Part shown: positions 1 to 13,160 of the stretch, piece after piece | Layout of the letters: every line of letters begins with the position of its first letter | How positions within the stretch are numbered: the stretch's first letter is position 1 | DNA from: Tamarix chinensis | Lineage: Eukaryota; Streptophyta; Magnoliopsida; Caryophyllales; Tamaricaceae | DNA length: 64,000 nucleotides | Assembly: GCA_030549775.1 (NCBI GenBank) | Contig: CM060172.1 | Coordinates: 126,407,122 to 126,471,121 of the forward strand | Direction of reading: 5' to 3' | The notes under the pieces: model-generated | Seen by the model: only the letters and a program-made list of their open reading frames with translations | Database searches by the model: none | Told to the model about the DNA's origin: nothing | Program-made: the position numbers and the translations under genes

Positions 1-176
1 GAAATTAATAATGGTAATAACAATAATAAAAGTAATAATAATAATAGTATTAGAAATGTTAATAATGAAGGTAATGACACTAACCCTAAGTTAAGCATAA
101 TAGGGGTTAGGGTTAGAAGGGGTGATAGTATGATGACATTAAGGATAATAACAGAAATGGTATTAGTTAATAAGCT

Positions 177-192
177 AATAATAATAATAATA

Positions 193-235
<43 letters not shown>
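177..235. repeat. (AAT)n microsatellite in LTR A
   Basis: An almost uninterrupted AAT run. The flanking 1-176 is also rich in imperfect AAT. It occupies the same relative position as the trinucleotide tracts of LTR copies C, D, E, F and H. Confidence 0.9.
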
Positions 236-928
236 GTGTAATAATACTAATATTAGTTATAAACTACTATAGGGGCATAAGAAAAGGGCGTTAGGGTTCA
301 GATGGGTGGAAGACCACCTGAGGACGGTGGTGGTCCGGCGGCGGCGCGAGGCGGCGGCGGCGGCGATGGAGGAGGAGAAGAGAGGAAAAGATGGAGGAGG
401 TGGTTAGATGGGAGGAGGAAAAAGGGAAGTTAAGTGTGGGGGAGGAGACAGCAGGGAGAGGGGAGTGGAATGAGGGTGGTGGCGTGAGAAGGGCGGCGGC
501 GCACGGTGGTGGACGCGGCGACCAAAGGAGGAGGAGGGTGGTGGAAAATGGTGGAGGCCGGTGGAGAAGGAAGCAGGGGTAAGGAGGGTATGGGCAGGTA
601 GGGGAGGACCTGCAGGTTACTTTGGAAGGTGGAAGGAGGGTGGAACTTCGGAGGTGGCGGTTACGGGCGGCGTAAGGGGCGGCGGCGACTAGAAGAGGGG
701 TTTTTCAGCAGGGAGCTTCGCACGTCTATGGCGGCACGTGCAGGGCAGGGTGGAGGGCGGCGATGGTTTGGTTTTGTCGAGGAAGGTGCGGGGGTGTTTT
801 TGGTGGCCAGCGATGGCGACGGCGATCACCGGCGGCGGCGGAAACTTCGTCTGATTTTCAGGCGACGGAGAGGCAGAGTTTCAGGGTAATTTTTGCAACA
901 CAGGTTATGGTTGTCGAAGGGGGGGGGG

Positions 929-936
929 TATTTATA
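929..936 (-). promoter_or_regulatory. TATA box of LTR A
   Basis: TATAAATA on the minus strand, at the position equivalent to the TATA boxes of copies C, D and H relative to the LTR outer end. It is inferred to be the retroelement promoter. Transcription would run leftward. Confidence 0.5.
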
Positions 937-1881
937 GGCAATTGGGGGGAGAAAACGACGAAGGAGGAGAGGACACGCCAGGTCACGGCAGTACGCCGTC
1001 CGGCGGCAATTGGCAGGCCTGCAGATTCTCTGTCAGCAGGTTCTGGCTCGATTTGGGTGAGAAAGGAAAGGGGGCAGGGCCTAGGCGGTGCAGGACGGTA
1101 GGCTGGGCCAAATTGGGAAAGAAAGGGACGGGAAAAAGGAGGAGAAGGACGGCCGAACTGTGGCGTTGTCGGCGTCGCAGCGACGCGGTGGTCACAGGCG
1201 CGAGGAAGAAGACGACAGCGGGGCAGGTTGGACCGGCGGTCCAGGGAAGAAAAGAAAGGGGAGAAACTGGCCGGTCGGCAATGGTTATAACGTTCCTAAT
1301 CTCGACGCGTCGTTTCATTGTTTAGAAGGTCGAAACGCAGCGTCGTGTCGTTGGCTGGCAACGGTTAGAAGGCTCATTAATCGCGACGCGGCGCTTTAGC
1401 GGATCGAAAGGCCAAACGCTGCGTCGCACTCGGGCGTTGGCCAGCGAACGATGCTGGGCCGCGGGGGAGGGAGAAAGGAAAAGAAGAGAAGGGCTGGGCC
1501 GCGGGGAGGGGCCCAACCGACGGGGAAAAAGGAAAAAAGAAAAGGAAGAGGAAAATGAGGGAAAAGAAAAGAGAAAATGTTTTATTTAGGGTTTTGGATT
1601 TTGCATAGATCATTTAGAATATTTTTGGGCTGTTTAGAATATTAATATTTATAAAATATTAAATAAATTTCCTTTTTGCTTAGTTAGACTATTTTAGATA
1701 AATTTCCTTAACTTCCATACTAATTAGGAAAATACCCAAATTTTCTTCCAATTAAATTCTTTATTATTCCCTCTTAATTTACCTTAATTAATTCCCTACA
1801 TTTTAAATAATTAAATTTATGTGTTTCCTACTAATTCCTTATTTGGCCAAAATTTCGGAATTTAGGGTTTGGGGTATTTCA

Positions 1882-2490
1882 TTATTTCATTGTTTCCATA
1901 TCCCAAATGCATGACGGACACTAGAAAGTTAAAAAAGGTCCTTATGACAATCCAAATACTTGCTCAACATCTTTTGTAGCGGACTTTTGATGCTCCGTTG
2001 GTAACTTTTTCTGTGAGGAAGTGGTATAGTTTTTTATGAATGTTGGTCTAATTTAAATATATATCATCTACTAGATTATCCAAGCTGACATTCTATGTCG
2101 TTCATCATATAATAAGCTTCTAATGCTCGTCCTTCATAAATTTCATTAAACATTAGTGAATGAGTAAAAACATTAAGATTATTCTTCGATCCAAAAAATA
2201 TATGTCATATACGAAGATCTTGAGAACCTCTAGCACAATTATTGGGACAACATGGTCATTGTAAAGAAAAGACATTTCCATGCAATGAGACAATTCTTCC
2301 ATTCCCTATGCATACAATTGTCAATTCCCATCATACCAAGAAAGGCATATATTTTACCGATTTCAAGGAGCCATTAAACAATATCACCATCAGGCACTCT
2401 TAAGTATTGAGAAGTAGATAATTCATCCACAACCCAAAGAAAATACTTTAGATATTGAGATCTATTGATTCTCCCATGTGCATATGTCCG
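1882..2490 (-). pseudogene. PIF/Harbinger transposase relic (DDE superfamily), C-terminal part missing
   Basis: Conceptual translation of the minus strand, broken by stops and frameshifts, gives stretches diagnostic of plant PIF/Harbinger transposases. These are QYLRVPDGDIV, then FLGMMGIDNCMHREWKNC (family pattern GM.G.IDCMHWEWKNCP.AW), then IPLPH and RHAFGIWK (family pattern RKDVERAFGVLQ). The frame stops exactly where LTR A begins at 1881, so the insertion split the gene and its C-terminus lies beyond the window. It is non-functional as it stands. The family is recognised from the motif order; the subfamily is not assigned. Confidence 0.75.
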
Positions 2491-3600
2491 TCCATGCAAT
2501 CAATAGGTGTTCTATATGCTAACACGCATATCGTTGTTGTACATTGTTTGTAATAGAGAAATCTAGTTTCTACCAATTGCATCATTTTTCATTTGAAAAT
2601 ACAGATTATGATTAGTGATCACTTTGAAAACATTAAGGAATAAAGGTCTTCTCATTCTAAACCTACGGCGAAATTGTGTTTTGTTATATGTTGGATTGTA
2701 GGAGAAATAATCATTGTATAATCACTATTTTATGGATTTTATCATGTGTTAGATTATTGGATAAATAATCAAATGTACATTGTCACACATGCTTTAGTCG
2801 GTTCATATATTTTGAGACAACAATAAAATGATAGATATGTGTAAGGGAATAAAATAGTATAATGTCACATGGGATTTAGTTAATTCATATATTCTTTCAC
2901 ACGGGCTTAAGTAGATTTATATATTCTAAAACGACAATACAATGACAAATTGGTGTAAGAGAATCAAATGGTACACTATCAAATAGGCTTTAGTCGATTA
3001 ATATATAATAAGGTAACAATACGAAAAATGGTAGGTAAGAAATTTTTTTGAAGTTAAAATATATATTACAACAACATGACGCAATCAAATATGATAACTA
3101 ACACAATAGAATTAAGAATAAAAATCAAACATCCATTAAACAATACATAACAATAATATTACACAATCAGATGTGATAGCTAACATGATAAAAATAATGA
3201 TTTTCCATCTTCCTTGTTATTGTTGCAAATAAGATATGATGATCTATTTTCTCTTGGTCAATCATATTAGACGTATCATGACAAATTATAGCCATATCTG
3301 ATATATTGTTTTTTTCCTTTAGCGACCTTTGTTCAACCTTGTATAATTTTTGTTTATCCATATCCTTCTCCTTATCTACTTGCATTTTCTCTAATATCCC
3401 ATTTTACCCTTGTGTAATTTCTAAATAACCATTGATATTTTGACCATTGTCTTAAGTTTGGACACTTTCTTTTACAATTTCCCTCACCTTTTGCTTTGAT
3501 GCTCTTTGACCCATAAGTCATACTAATGGAACTTCATTCTCCACAACATTTGGGGTAGATGAATTAGTGTACGCATTTGACTCTAAAACCTTTCCTCGCT
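2491..3600. other. AT-rich interval inside the Harbinger relic
   Basis: I see no conserved coding motif here. It lies between the transposase relic and the ORF2 relic, both on the minus strand, and is probably the degraded transposase N-terminus and inter-ORF region. Short degenerate direct repeats occur at about 2700-3000, built on a TTAGTcgaTTcATATATT-like phrase. Confidence 0.4.
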
Positions 3601-3694
3601 TTGATACATAACCTTATCCGCTACCCTCATTCATTACCATCCATTTTGGATAGTTTTTCACATTTTTCCATACATTCTATCTACTAAATGGGTT

Positions 3695-4220
3695 ATTATA
3701 CCTAATTCTATACACTTTATGTGCATCCCTAATTACATCTATTTCATCAACGATGCTTTGATTATGTTGGAAAATATGACTAAAGCAACCAATAACTAAT
3801 TAATATTTTTATTATCATGAGAAAACTTATTCATTACTATTTTTATAGCTCTTTATGGACCTCCACCATTATATTCTTCAAAGTATGTCATCACTTATTT
3901 TCAGAAATCCTTACATTTCTGCCTGTTTTTCTGAATTTAATCATCTAAAAAAATTGTATTATACCTAATTCTATACACTTTATGTGCATCCCTAACTACA
4001 TCTATTTCATCAATGACGCTTTGATTATGTTGGAAAATATCACTAAAGCAACCAATAACTAATTAATATTTTTATTATCATAAGAAAACTTATTCATCAC
4101 TATTTTTATAACTCTTTGTGGACCTCCACCATTATATTCTTCAAAGTATGTCATCATTTATTTTTAGAAATCCTTACATTCCTGCCCGTTTCATGAATTC
4201 AATCATCTAAAAAAATTGTA
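3695..4220. repeat. 263-bp tandem duplication inside the Harbinger ORF2 relic
   Basis: Two adjacent copies, 3695-3957 and 3958-4220, start at ATTATACCTAATTCTATAC and end at AAAAAAATTGTA. They differ only by scattered substitutions and small indels. The coding strand is the minus strand, so the duplication repeats part of the Myb-like region. Confidence 0.9.
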
Positions 4221-4491
4221 TCCACCTACTAAAGCGGATTTCTTCTTCATTATCCATCTATTTACCATAATATTAGATTCAATATCGCATAAAGATTCAA
4301 CACAAGTGTCTTCTTCTACATAATTTTGAGTGGAATATTCTAGAAATTTAGAATCCCCCACAAATGTAAAAATAGGATAATTAAAATCATATTGTGTAGA
4401 ATTTTGAATATTTGAACATTTTGAATCAAATGGAAGTGTGTTATTTGGAGGTTCAAATAATTGAAGACTTAGATTGAATGAGTGATATGCC

Positions 4492-7400
4492 TATAACACC
4501 CCAAAAGTTATTAATAAAAAATTTATTTAGAGAAAGCATAATAACAATATAAATTGGTATTACCATCATAATCAATACAAATATGGTTTACCATACAATC
4601 CTTGCATCAATTACAATAAAAAATACTTATAACTTAAAATAAGATAAAACAAAGAACAAATGAAACTTTTATAAAATTTAAATAAGCATTTGAAGATTAA
4701 ATCCAAGTAAAATATAAAAAAAATACAATCAAAAGGGATCTATTGGAACTAAGAGTCCAAAAAGATATCCAAACAAAAAATGATAAATAGATAACATGAT
4801 TTTATGTCCAAGTGTCCAAGCCCAAGATATAGAGCTCACTCCTCCATAGGTAGATCATCAAAGCACCATTCAAGTGGTCATATTAGGGCTATAATGAGCC
4901 AAGTTGGGTTGTGAATTGTTTGGATTCAACTCGTTAAAATCTCAGCTTGTTCAGTCCAGCAAGCCAAACCCAACCCTCACTTTCAAGCTCGTTTATTAAA
5001 CAAGATAGACTCAAGCCTAAAAAAGTTTGAATTGACTAAATTATAGCTTAGGCTTGTGAGCTTGGCTCATCTCAACTTGTTAATATCTCAACTTAGCTCA
5101 TTCGTTTAGCGAAAATAGTTGAGCTTAAGCTTTATTTCAAACTAATTTATTAAAGTAGCTGAGATCGCTCGGGGGTGTTTGGCTCGCCACAACTTATTTA
5201 CAGCCATGATTCTCATTAACATGCATAACAAATTTTTGAATCATCTACCTATGAGAATGAGTATTACCCATGAAAATGATGTGTACTAAGTAAAGGAACA
5301 ATATGGTCATATCAAGGGAATACAATACATAAGATCACATAAAAGACTAATAATGCATAAATTTGTATCATGATACGACGAAAGAGAAGAACTTAACCAT
5401 AATTTTATTATTAGGTGTAATCACAATCCAATATCTTATTTTATGTTTAAGGACCCCAACATTCTTAATTTGGTGGAACAAACTAAAATACCTCTCAGGA
5501 CAAAATACTATTGAGCCAATATAATCATCTGGTGGAATGGACTTAATGCCTCTTGGGGCATCATACTCCTAGCACTATTCTTAAACTGATGGAATTATAT
5601 GAATCTCCTCTCAGGGTAAAACACTCTCAAGCCACTTTTATCATCTGATGGAATGGGCTCAATGTCTTGGTCCTAACTCCTAATTCACATGATTTTTCAC
5701 TTTAAACAATTGATGTCTTATTAAACTATTATTTATCTTGATATCATCATGTAAACATAGATATAGATATGCAAGACACGTAAACTAGACTCAAGAAAAA
5801 TAAAAAAAGTCACAAACAACACAACCATATGATAATTGGGACATTCCCTAGCAAACCCTAATTTCACATGATAAGCATGATTTCTCTTATAAGACTCATT
5901 TCATAACCAAATTTAGTACACTGTCATAAAATAAAATATTAACAACATATCCAAAAATTAAGGTCTAATACCCTAACTCCAATGTCTTACATATGCGATA
6001 GCGAGTCTTCCTCTAGGATTACTATTTATAATTTAACCATTTTCTCATTTTATTAGACTTATGCTCTTCATAAGTACTCTGAATACTAAATATTACACTA
6101 GACATATTTTAGACATATTTTAACCCAATATCACATTAAAATACTAAATATTTAATAACTAACCCATATTGACCAAAATAGTATTTTCCTACTAGAAGGC
6201 CTCAAGTCTTTTGTTAGATTACTTGTATCACATTCAACTGCCATTTGATCATAATACTTATGAAATAACTTATAACTCTAAATAATTATCATGCCATAAT
6301 TATTTTTTCACAACATCATAAAAAGTCCAATATACCCTTAAGATAGCCACAATATCTAAATTTCAATAGAACCCTACAAATATTACATCCTTAATTTTTA
6401 ACATCAGCATACAAATTACTTTCCAAACTTCATCAAAACCATAAATCATGCTAGCACGTTTAGAGTTGCAAAATCAAACTTATCACAACAATATCATATA
6501 AACTTATGTTTTTCATAGGGTACTCACTTTCCATAATCAGCTACCACATTATCATGTACTGACACTATCGACATGGCATCATCAACATAATAACACCAAC
6601 CATGAGGTTACACACAAAATACACATAACATTCAACAATCCTTAACTATGACCTATATCTTTACCAAATCAACACTAATCTCTAAGCAAGTAAAACCCCA
6701 AGACACCTCTTCCAAGACCACCAAAAATCCAACTAAAATCCAAGAATGACATGTGGTTAGAGATCAAGAAATCAACTATGGAAAATATAGGGCAATGGAG
6801 GATGGAAAAGGGTAAAATTGAACCAATAGGAAAATATAGCATAGAGTTAAGTTAGTTGCATTGGAAGATGGTGCAAACAAGGGAATGTGTCAAGGGGTAG
6901 CCCAACAAAGGTGGTTGTGTGTGTGTGTGGGTGACACATTTAAGGGTAGGGTGGTATAAGGTTGCATCATGGATGGGTGGTCCTACGTGGGTTAATAACA
7001 CTGGTATAGGTGTTTGTGTGAGAATTTGACGTGTGTAGGGTATGGGTGGTGTGAGTCAAGGGTTTATTGGAGAATAAAGTTGTTGGAGAAGGAAGGTTAT
7101 GTGAGGTTTGGAAACAATTTGAGGGTATGCAACATGATGAGTTGACACGTGTAAGGTGGAGTTTCATAGGGTTTTAATGCAACAAATGTAGAGTTGTGTG
7201 AGGTGTAGTAAGTTATGTAGAGCTTTACTGGATAAAAATGGCAGATATTCGACTGAATGGCACACAAAGAATTTGAGAAAAGAGAGATGGAGTGAGGAAA
7301 AAATTTGGTGAGGCAACAACTCATGTGAGGAGAGAGAATAAATGGGTGTATATAGGATAGTGTTGTGTGAATAGTTGAGTAACACAGGAAGTAGAGACAT

Positions 7401-7743
7401 AGGGGTATGAGGGTGACTGGGTGAGGCAGAGATTGAGGGTTTTGGGGAAAAATTTTCCAACAACATATCCCATAAGTCGAGGGAGGTGATCATGATTTTA
7501 AACTAGGTAGAGTGGAGGTTGGAAGCACAGTCAAAATAAAATGGTCGGACAGGAAGAAATTCATGTGGGGGAAAAGAAAAGGGAAAAGGGGGAAATAATG
7601 AAAATGGTAAAAATGAAGAATAGGTGTAGTATTAGGTTTGAATTTATGATTAGATAATTAGGGTAAGGTCAATGTATTAATCATCACTCGATATTAGAGT
7701 TAGGTTAAAATATTAATTACTCAGATAAATTTGGGGTATTACT
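4492..7743 (-). mobile_element. LTR copy B (3252 bp, antisense, diverged)
   Basis: The left end is TATAACACCCC (from TGTAACACCCC) and the right end GGGGTATTACT. It is flanked by ATGCC (4487-4491) and GTGCC (7744-7748), a 5-bp target duplication with one difference. It interrupts the Harbinger ORF2 relic. Inside, a degraded version of the double stem-loop block (about 5243-5290) and of the minisatellite (about 5450-5680, GGTGGAAT/GATGGAAT units) place it in the same superfamily as C-H. No gag or pol is present. It is one of the older copies judging by decay. Confidence 0.75.
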
Positions 7744-7952
7744 GTGCCTCATTTGAAAAGGACGGATTTTGAAATTTTTTATAATACTGCATGCTTTGAA
7801 AATCGAATCTTTGTAGATATTGAGAATTTTGGATATTTGGAGGATAATTATATATTTGTGGATTTTGACAATTCAGGTTAGGAAGCTCACATGAATTTAA
7901 ACTATTTGGATTATCCAAAATATTTAAAAATTTTAAAATAAGTATGATCCAT

Positions 7953-8519
7953 TTGTATTAAATGGAAATTAAGGAGTAAATTGAAGACGATAAATTATTT
8001 GAGATAATTTTATATTTGATATTGAGAGAAATAGAGAAGATTGTGTAAAAATTCTTGTGTAAAATGTTAGGTATTTGTAAGAAAGAATTTATTGCCTTTA
8101 TTTAAATTAATATTACTATTTTATTATTATTGTTAAAAAAAAGGTCAAAATTACCATTCACTAAATGGTACATGTAAAAAATCTTAAATTAAACAAGTTG
8201 GCAAATGCAAAAAAAGAGGATGTTACTAGATAGAGGAAGTGTTGAGGTGCCCGACCTTTTCTCTAGCATGTATATGCCACTTGCGCCGTGATTGGTTGTG
8301 GCTTACAACACATAGATTACGTCTGATACTTTGCTATATTTTTTGACCAATTTCAAGGACTACTACTACTATTTTGCATATTTGAGGTTCTCAATTTGTT
8401 TAAGGCTATGCCAAATTTGAGAACTTTTATTTTTTCATTTATTAGTGCACCTCAATTTTGAGATTGGGTAAATATCCCATCCTTTACATTCATTGTGCAC
8501 TTTTATTTTTTCTTTCAAT
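7953..8519. other. Harbinger 5' flank, non-coding
   Basis: AT-rich DNA upstream of the ORF2 relic. It contains an inverted repeat: GTTCTCAATTTG (8387-8398) against CAAATTTGAGAAC (8412-8424). No terminal inverted repeat of the Harbinger element could be fixed, so the element's border is unknown. Confidence 0.35.
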
Positions 8520-8618
8520 TATAACTCTAACACCCACAAAATTTAGAACTAAATTTTTTATTATTAAAAGAGTTAATTGCAAAAGCCGAAATGGTAAAAA
8601 TGTAGAGTAATACTGCCA

Positions 8619-8663
8619 CAATTGGTAAAAGTATGGTTTTCTCTACCATTCTCATACCGAGTA
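8619..8663 (-). other. Covarying family hairpin in LTR J
   Basis: Sense arms are TACTCGGTATGAGAATGGT and ACCATACTTTTACCAATTG, flanked by CCTTAG and TGGCAG as in the other copies. Of 19 positions 13 are Watson-Crick pairs, 2 are G.U and 4 are mismatched, fitting an old decayed copy. The stem sequence differs from those of C, D and H. Confidence 0.5.
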
Positions 8664-10373
8664 CTAAGGATAAAAATATTTCTTAATCCGATAACGCAAT
8701 TATAAGAACCATAATAGAAAAAATCAAAATATAGATTAATATCATTCTAAATAAAATCAACTGTTAGTAATTACAAAAAATTGGTGAAAGGAAAATACAT
8801 AAGGCAATAGAGTATAAGAACATTTGGATCAAAAGATATTGGATAAAACACTATATAACCTGAACTCTCGACCTAATATAATAGCCTTCAACTGATTTCA
8901 CAAACTAACCTGCAAATACCACTATCCATTATATAAGTAGGGGCCTATGAAATGGAGCCTAGCAGTATAATGATACCGAGTAACCCATTATACGAAACTA
9001 ATATGAAAAGACCATATGAAACACATAAAAGGCATCATAACAAGACATGGTATACCATATTACAATATCAATGTGATGAATATGATAATCATATTAGATA
9101 AACAATAATCACCAACCACATACTCGTTCATTTAGAACATGATGAAACTTACCAATCAAGCATCTAATAGATGATCCCGGAATTAATTATTAGAACTATT
9201 CTCAACACAATAACCACAACTTTCATAATATATCACAAATCTCAATGTTAGGACTCAAAGATACAATACCAATACAATCCAAAACATCATAGATAAGGCT
9301 CAAAGGCAAATACCAAGCACATGTTGACACGAGTCTACAACCAAACCACATGTAGGCATAAATGCTACTAGAAAACTAATAAAATAATCATTTCAATTCA
9401 AAATTAATCATTTTTATTTTTATTTACATGATTATAAATCATATCAACTAGGAGACATTGAGATACTTTGGCCATATTGGCACACCAAGGTAACATAAAA
9501 TCCTACCAACTATCAACCTAAGGACACTAAGATATTCTATTCATACTAGCACATGAACGAGACATAGAACCCTACCGATAAGGAGACATAATCCTAAGTA
9601 TGCATATGTTCTATAAGTTTGTAGAGCTAAATATAGTAAGATATAGGGCTTGATTAGGGCACTAAGGCACATTAGTAAACAACTATAATCAATTTTTTGC
9701 TAAACTACATTTTTAGGATAACTACCCCTAAAGAGCCACCATTCCTAATCTCAATGTTTTTCGCTTGAAATATTAATATTTTATTATGGTGACCATTGGA
9801 CAACATATTAATCACACAGATCCAATTTTCATACTTTTTACTCATATCCAATTATTTGAGACAACTATAAATCTAGTCAATACTAATGTCAACATTAAAA
9901 ATCTACTAAGACCATCATATGTTCAAATTTTCACATTTAGGCTCTTTAGGTTGAAAATGACCAAAATGCCCATGAGGCCATAATTTCCACATTATCATCC
10001 ATTTTAAATACAAAATTTATTTTATTCAGTAAATTGTCATGAAAAGGCTAAAATACAATACTTAAATTATTTATCATAAATTTAAATGACGAGACACGTG
10101 AAGTGACCATTTTACTTTTGCATGTGATATAGTATGTAAAACCCTAACATACATATTCAATTCCTCCAAAATCACATATTTCCGTATTCAACAATTAATA
10201 ATACATCTCAAGCATGCTTATGAAGATACATATATTGATAAGGTTAAAATTACCAAAATAACCCTAGGGCATACTGTAACACCCCAAAATTCACTAATTT
10301 TTTTTTTCTTAAAAGCGGAAGAAATTAAATTAGAAGTACTTCAAACCCGTGAATTCTGGAAATGTTACCGCCA

Positions 10374-10419
10374 CACTTAGTACCAGACCGGTTCTCTCCG
10401 ACCGTTCCAGTACCAAGTG
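10374..10419 (-). other. Covarying family hairpin in LTR C
   Basis: Sense 5' arm CACTTGGTACTGGAACGGT, loop CGGAGAGA, 3' arm ACCGGTCTGGTACTAAGTG. Fifteen Watson-Crick pairs, 3 G.U pairs and 1 mismatch. It is flanked by GCC..GGC, which can extend the stem beyond a small internal loop. Confidence 0.7.
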
Positions 10420-11013
10420 CTAAGGCTAAGAAAAGAAATAGTCAATACAATCCAATTTCCAAATAAGCATTAAACGGTTGTAAAACAAAATCAGAGTACG
10501 CATCAAGAAATGTAATTCATTTCCAAAAGAGAATTAAACTTACAACCGATAAAAGGTTCATTAAAATACTCAATCGAGTAATGAATCAGAAAATGGTAAA
10601 TACTATACCAAAGAAATAACAAAAGGAATGAAATCGCGTAAAGAATGAATACGGCCACGACACTCTCGAACTTGAGCCAAACATGCTCAACACTCAGCCC
10701 CAACTGATATCTCGCCCACCTGCACAAATTAGAAGGGCATACTACTCGTGGGAATGAGCAGCACCCATGAAAAGGGTGATCAGTACGCTACGTATTGAGT
10801 AAGGTAACCGAGCACTAAGGCCAACACGTAAGCACATAATCCATGCAGAATAATAACAGGGCATAATCCAACATAACAACATAAAGGTATATGAACAATT
10901 CAGGTAAAAGTACAAAGGCCCAATCATAATCCAGATTAATTATTTAATTAATCTCTTATCAGAATCCGATTCACACCATGCCTTTTCAATCCATGCGAGC
11001 AGAGGAACACCCC

Positions 11014-11410
11014 ACTATTATAACCGGTGGGCCGGTCACACATAGAGCATCACGCCCTAACCACTATTATTACCGGTGGATCGGTCACAATAAAGCATCA
11101 TGCCCTAACCACTATTATTACCGGTGGATCGGTCACACATAGGGTAGCAACCCTAACCACTATTCCTAACCGGTGGATCGGTTTGGTTCCTCCTCGCATG
11201 GTATTCCACTGTAAGTAATTAATATCTTTTAAGTGTCTTTAACAAACTCGGGTTCGTTTTTATTGAGCTCGAGTCCCCCACTATTATTCGCCGGTGGACC
11301 GGACACTTGCAGGACAAAGTCCACACCACTATTATTTGCCGGTGGACCGGTCTCACATAGGGTAACGACCCTAACCACTATTCCTAACCGGTGGATCGGT
11401 TGGACCCGGC
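11014..11410 (-). repeat. CCAC..GTGG minisatellite of LTR C (two blocks)
   Basis: Blocks at about 11014-11195 and 11275-11405 are built from units of roughly 55-60 bp. Each contains CCACTATTATTACCGGTGGA or close variants followed by CCGGTCACA-type spacer. Each core is framed by CCAC and GTGG on opposite sides, so both strands read CCAC inward. The spacing is shared with the equivalent arrays in copies D, E, F, G and H. Confidence 0.85.
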
Positions 11411-12589
11411 TCAATAATCTTTCGCTTTAAGTGATTAATGTCTTAAATATTTTATTCAAAGATTTTTGTCCAGACACGCATGACTATCTCCGTACCAATC
11501 CTAGTTCTCGTACATATCCCTAGCTCCACATGACCACTCTTTCATGCAAACCCTAACTCCATGTAAACCACTCTCCTATGCAAACTCTAACTTTCGTTCA
11601 AAACCCTACCTCCACATAATCACACTCCCATGCAATTATTAACTTCCATACAAACCCTAATACCACCATACCACCATTAACCATTATGCAAAACCCAAAA
11701 TCTCATCATACAAAACCCTAGACTCAAACCATATACAACCCAAAGGTTCATTCACACAAAATCCTAAATTCAATCCATATCAACACAAAGATTCAAATCA
11801 TATAAAACCCAAAGATTTTTCCACATAATACAATTGATTAGATTCTCCCCTTTCATAACCACAAATTATATTCTCCCATACAAGACTATAAGTTAGATTC
11901 TCCCACATAAAACCATAAATTAGAATCTTCCATACAAGACTATAAGTTAGATTCTCCCACATACAATCACAAATTAGAATCTCCCAAGCAAAACCATAAA
12001 TTAGGTTCTCCCATATAATATCATAAATTACATTCTCCCAAATAACGTCTTAAATTAGATTCTCCCAAACAAATAATAATTCGATTCTCCCATATAACAT
12101 CATAAATTACATTCTTCCAAATAAAACCATGCATTAGATTATTCCTTATAAATTCATAAAATTAGGTCAACTCACTTCCCTTAGTCAAATTCTTTCCCCA
12201 TCCTCCTTTTTCATCCTTTCTCCCACATAAAATCATATCAACATCCTCACATGCATGTCTTACAAGGTCATACACAAATAATACACATGCCATATGAAAA
12301 CATACTTCAACTCCACGTCATATCATCCACGTTATATCACATACAGAATGATCATAATAATACATAGGATACATAGCATGCGAAACACATAATGCCCATA
12401 AGCACATAAAAGGCCTTAGCACCCCTTACCTGAAACGACACCTGTCTTGGAGCACGTTCCTACGCCTCCTTAGGGCTTTGACCAAATAGTAACATACTAA
12501 TAAAATAACCTTAACAAAATTCTAACTTTGCTAAAGACATAAAAATAATAGAGATATTATAAACCTTGGTAATATAGGGTTAAAGACTT

Positions 12590-12668
12590 TACCCTAATAA
12601 TAATAATGATACTAATATAATAATAATTAATAAAACTACTATCAATGAGAATATAAATAATAATAACA

Positions 12669-12711
<43 letters not shown>

Positions 12712-13160
12712 TAAAATATAATTTTTCAAATAGATAATGAATTACCATTTATTTAGTATTAATAATAGAATTAATAACATATATAATAATATTAAAATAA
12801 TAAAGATAATAATATTATTATTATTAATGGTTATAATAACAATAGAAAAATAATACTAAAATAAATAAATGCAAATGTTAATACAAAATTAGGGCCTAAG
12901 ATTTTCCAGAATAATTAATAAAACAATAATAATAATTATTCTAATAATTATAATATTAATAATAATAAGAAGAAGAAGAATGATAATAAACCCATAGTAA
13001 TTCAATTAATAACTTAAAATTCGAAACTAACAATAAAATTATTTTATTACCATTCTCCACCCTGCAATTACAATTCAGCATAAATTTTATATCAAATAAT
13101 AATAAAACATAATAAGAATATAATCATTAAGAATAATAATAATGGAATTTATATGCAAAT
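12590..13160. repeat. AAT-rich trinucleotide zone of LTR C
   Basis: Imperfect (AAT)n, with the purest run at about 12675-12712. It lies between the GC-rich tract and the exon-like block, as in the other family members. It produces Ile/Tyr-rich reading frames without meaning. Confidence 0.85.

Larger units (their letters stand above)
1..1881 (-). mobile_element. LTR copy A, partial (long solo-LTR family, antisense)
   Basis: This is the promoter-side part of a long LTR lying on the minus strand. Its outer end is at 1871-1881 (GGGGTATTTCA), the reverse complement of the TGAAATACCCC start seen in copy H. The rest runs off the left edge. From right to left it holds the AT-rich outer arm, a purine-rich tract (about 1440-1580), a GC-rich tract (about 290-1440), a TATA box, and an (AAT)n tract (1-240), the same order as copies C, D, E and H. 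It was inserted into the PIF/Harbinger transposase relic that resumes at 1882. The far end is outside the window, so the target duplication (expected TTATT) cannot be checked. The open frames here are low-complexity Arg/Gly-rich by-products of GC-rich DNA. Confidence 0.75.
3600..7952 (-). pseudogene. PIF/Harbinger ORF2 (Myb/trihelix-like) relic split by LTR B
   Basis: The minus-strand pieces at 7744-7952 and 3600-4486 form one degraded frame once LTR B (4492-7743) is set aside. The first part is Asn/Gln/Pro-rich (for example LNCQNPQIYNYPPNIQNSQY), as in the N-terminus of plant Harbinger ORF2 proteins. Later parts include an acidic stretch (EEDTCVESLCDIE), a basic NRWIMKKKSALVGG, and a C-terminal KNYPKWM like the FKFDHCWxxLKxxPKW tail of these proteins. 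A possible original start codon lies at 7952-7950. A 263-bp internal duplication and several stops show it is dead. In intact elements ORF2 helps transposition as a DNA-binding partner of the transposase. Confidence 0.55.

Noticed and set aside
80..116. Telomere-like CCCTAA/TTAGGG matches
   Set aside because: Only two or three scattered partial copies, no array. The ACCCTAA phrase is common in these LTRs.
300..1520. Arg/Gly/Glu-rich or Pro/Ser-rich frames in GC-rich or purine-rich tracts (also 13900-14330, 16200-17120, 46430-47375, 56670-57630)
   Set aside because: They occur at the same LTR position in several copies but in different frames and with different stops, and have low-complexity composition. 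They look like untranslated LTR DNA.
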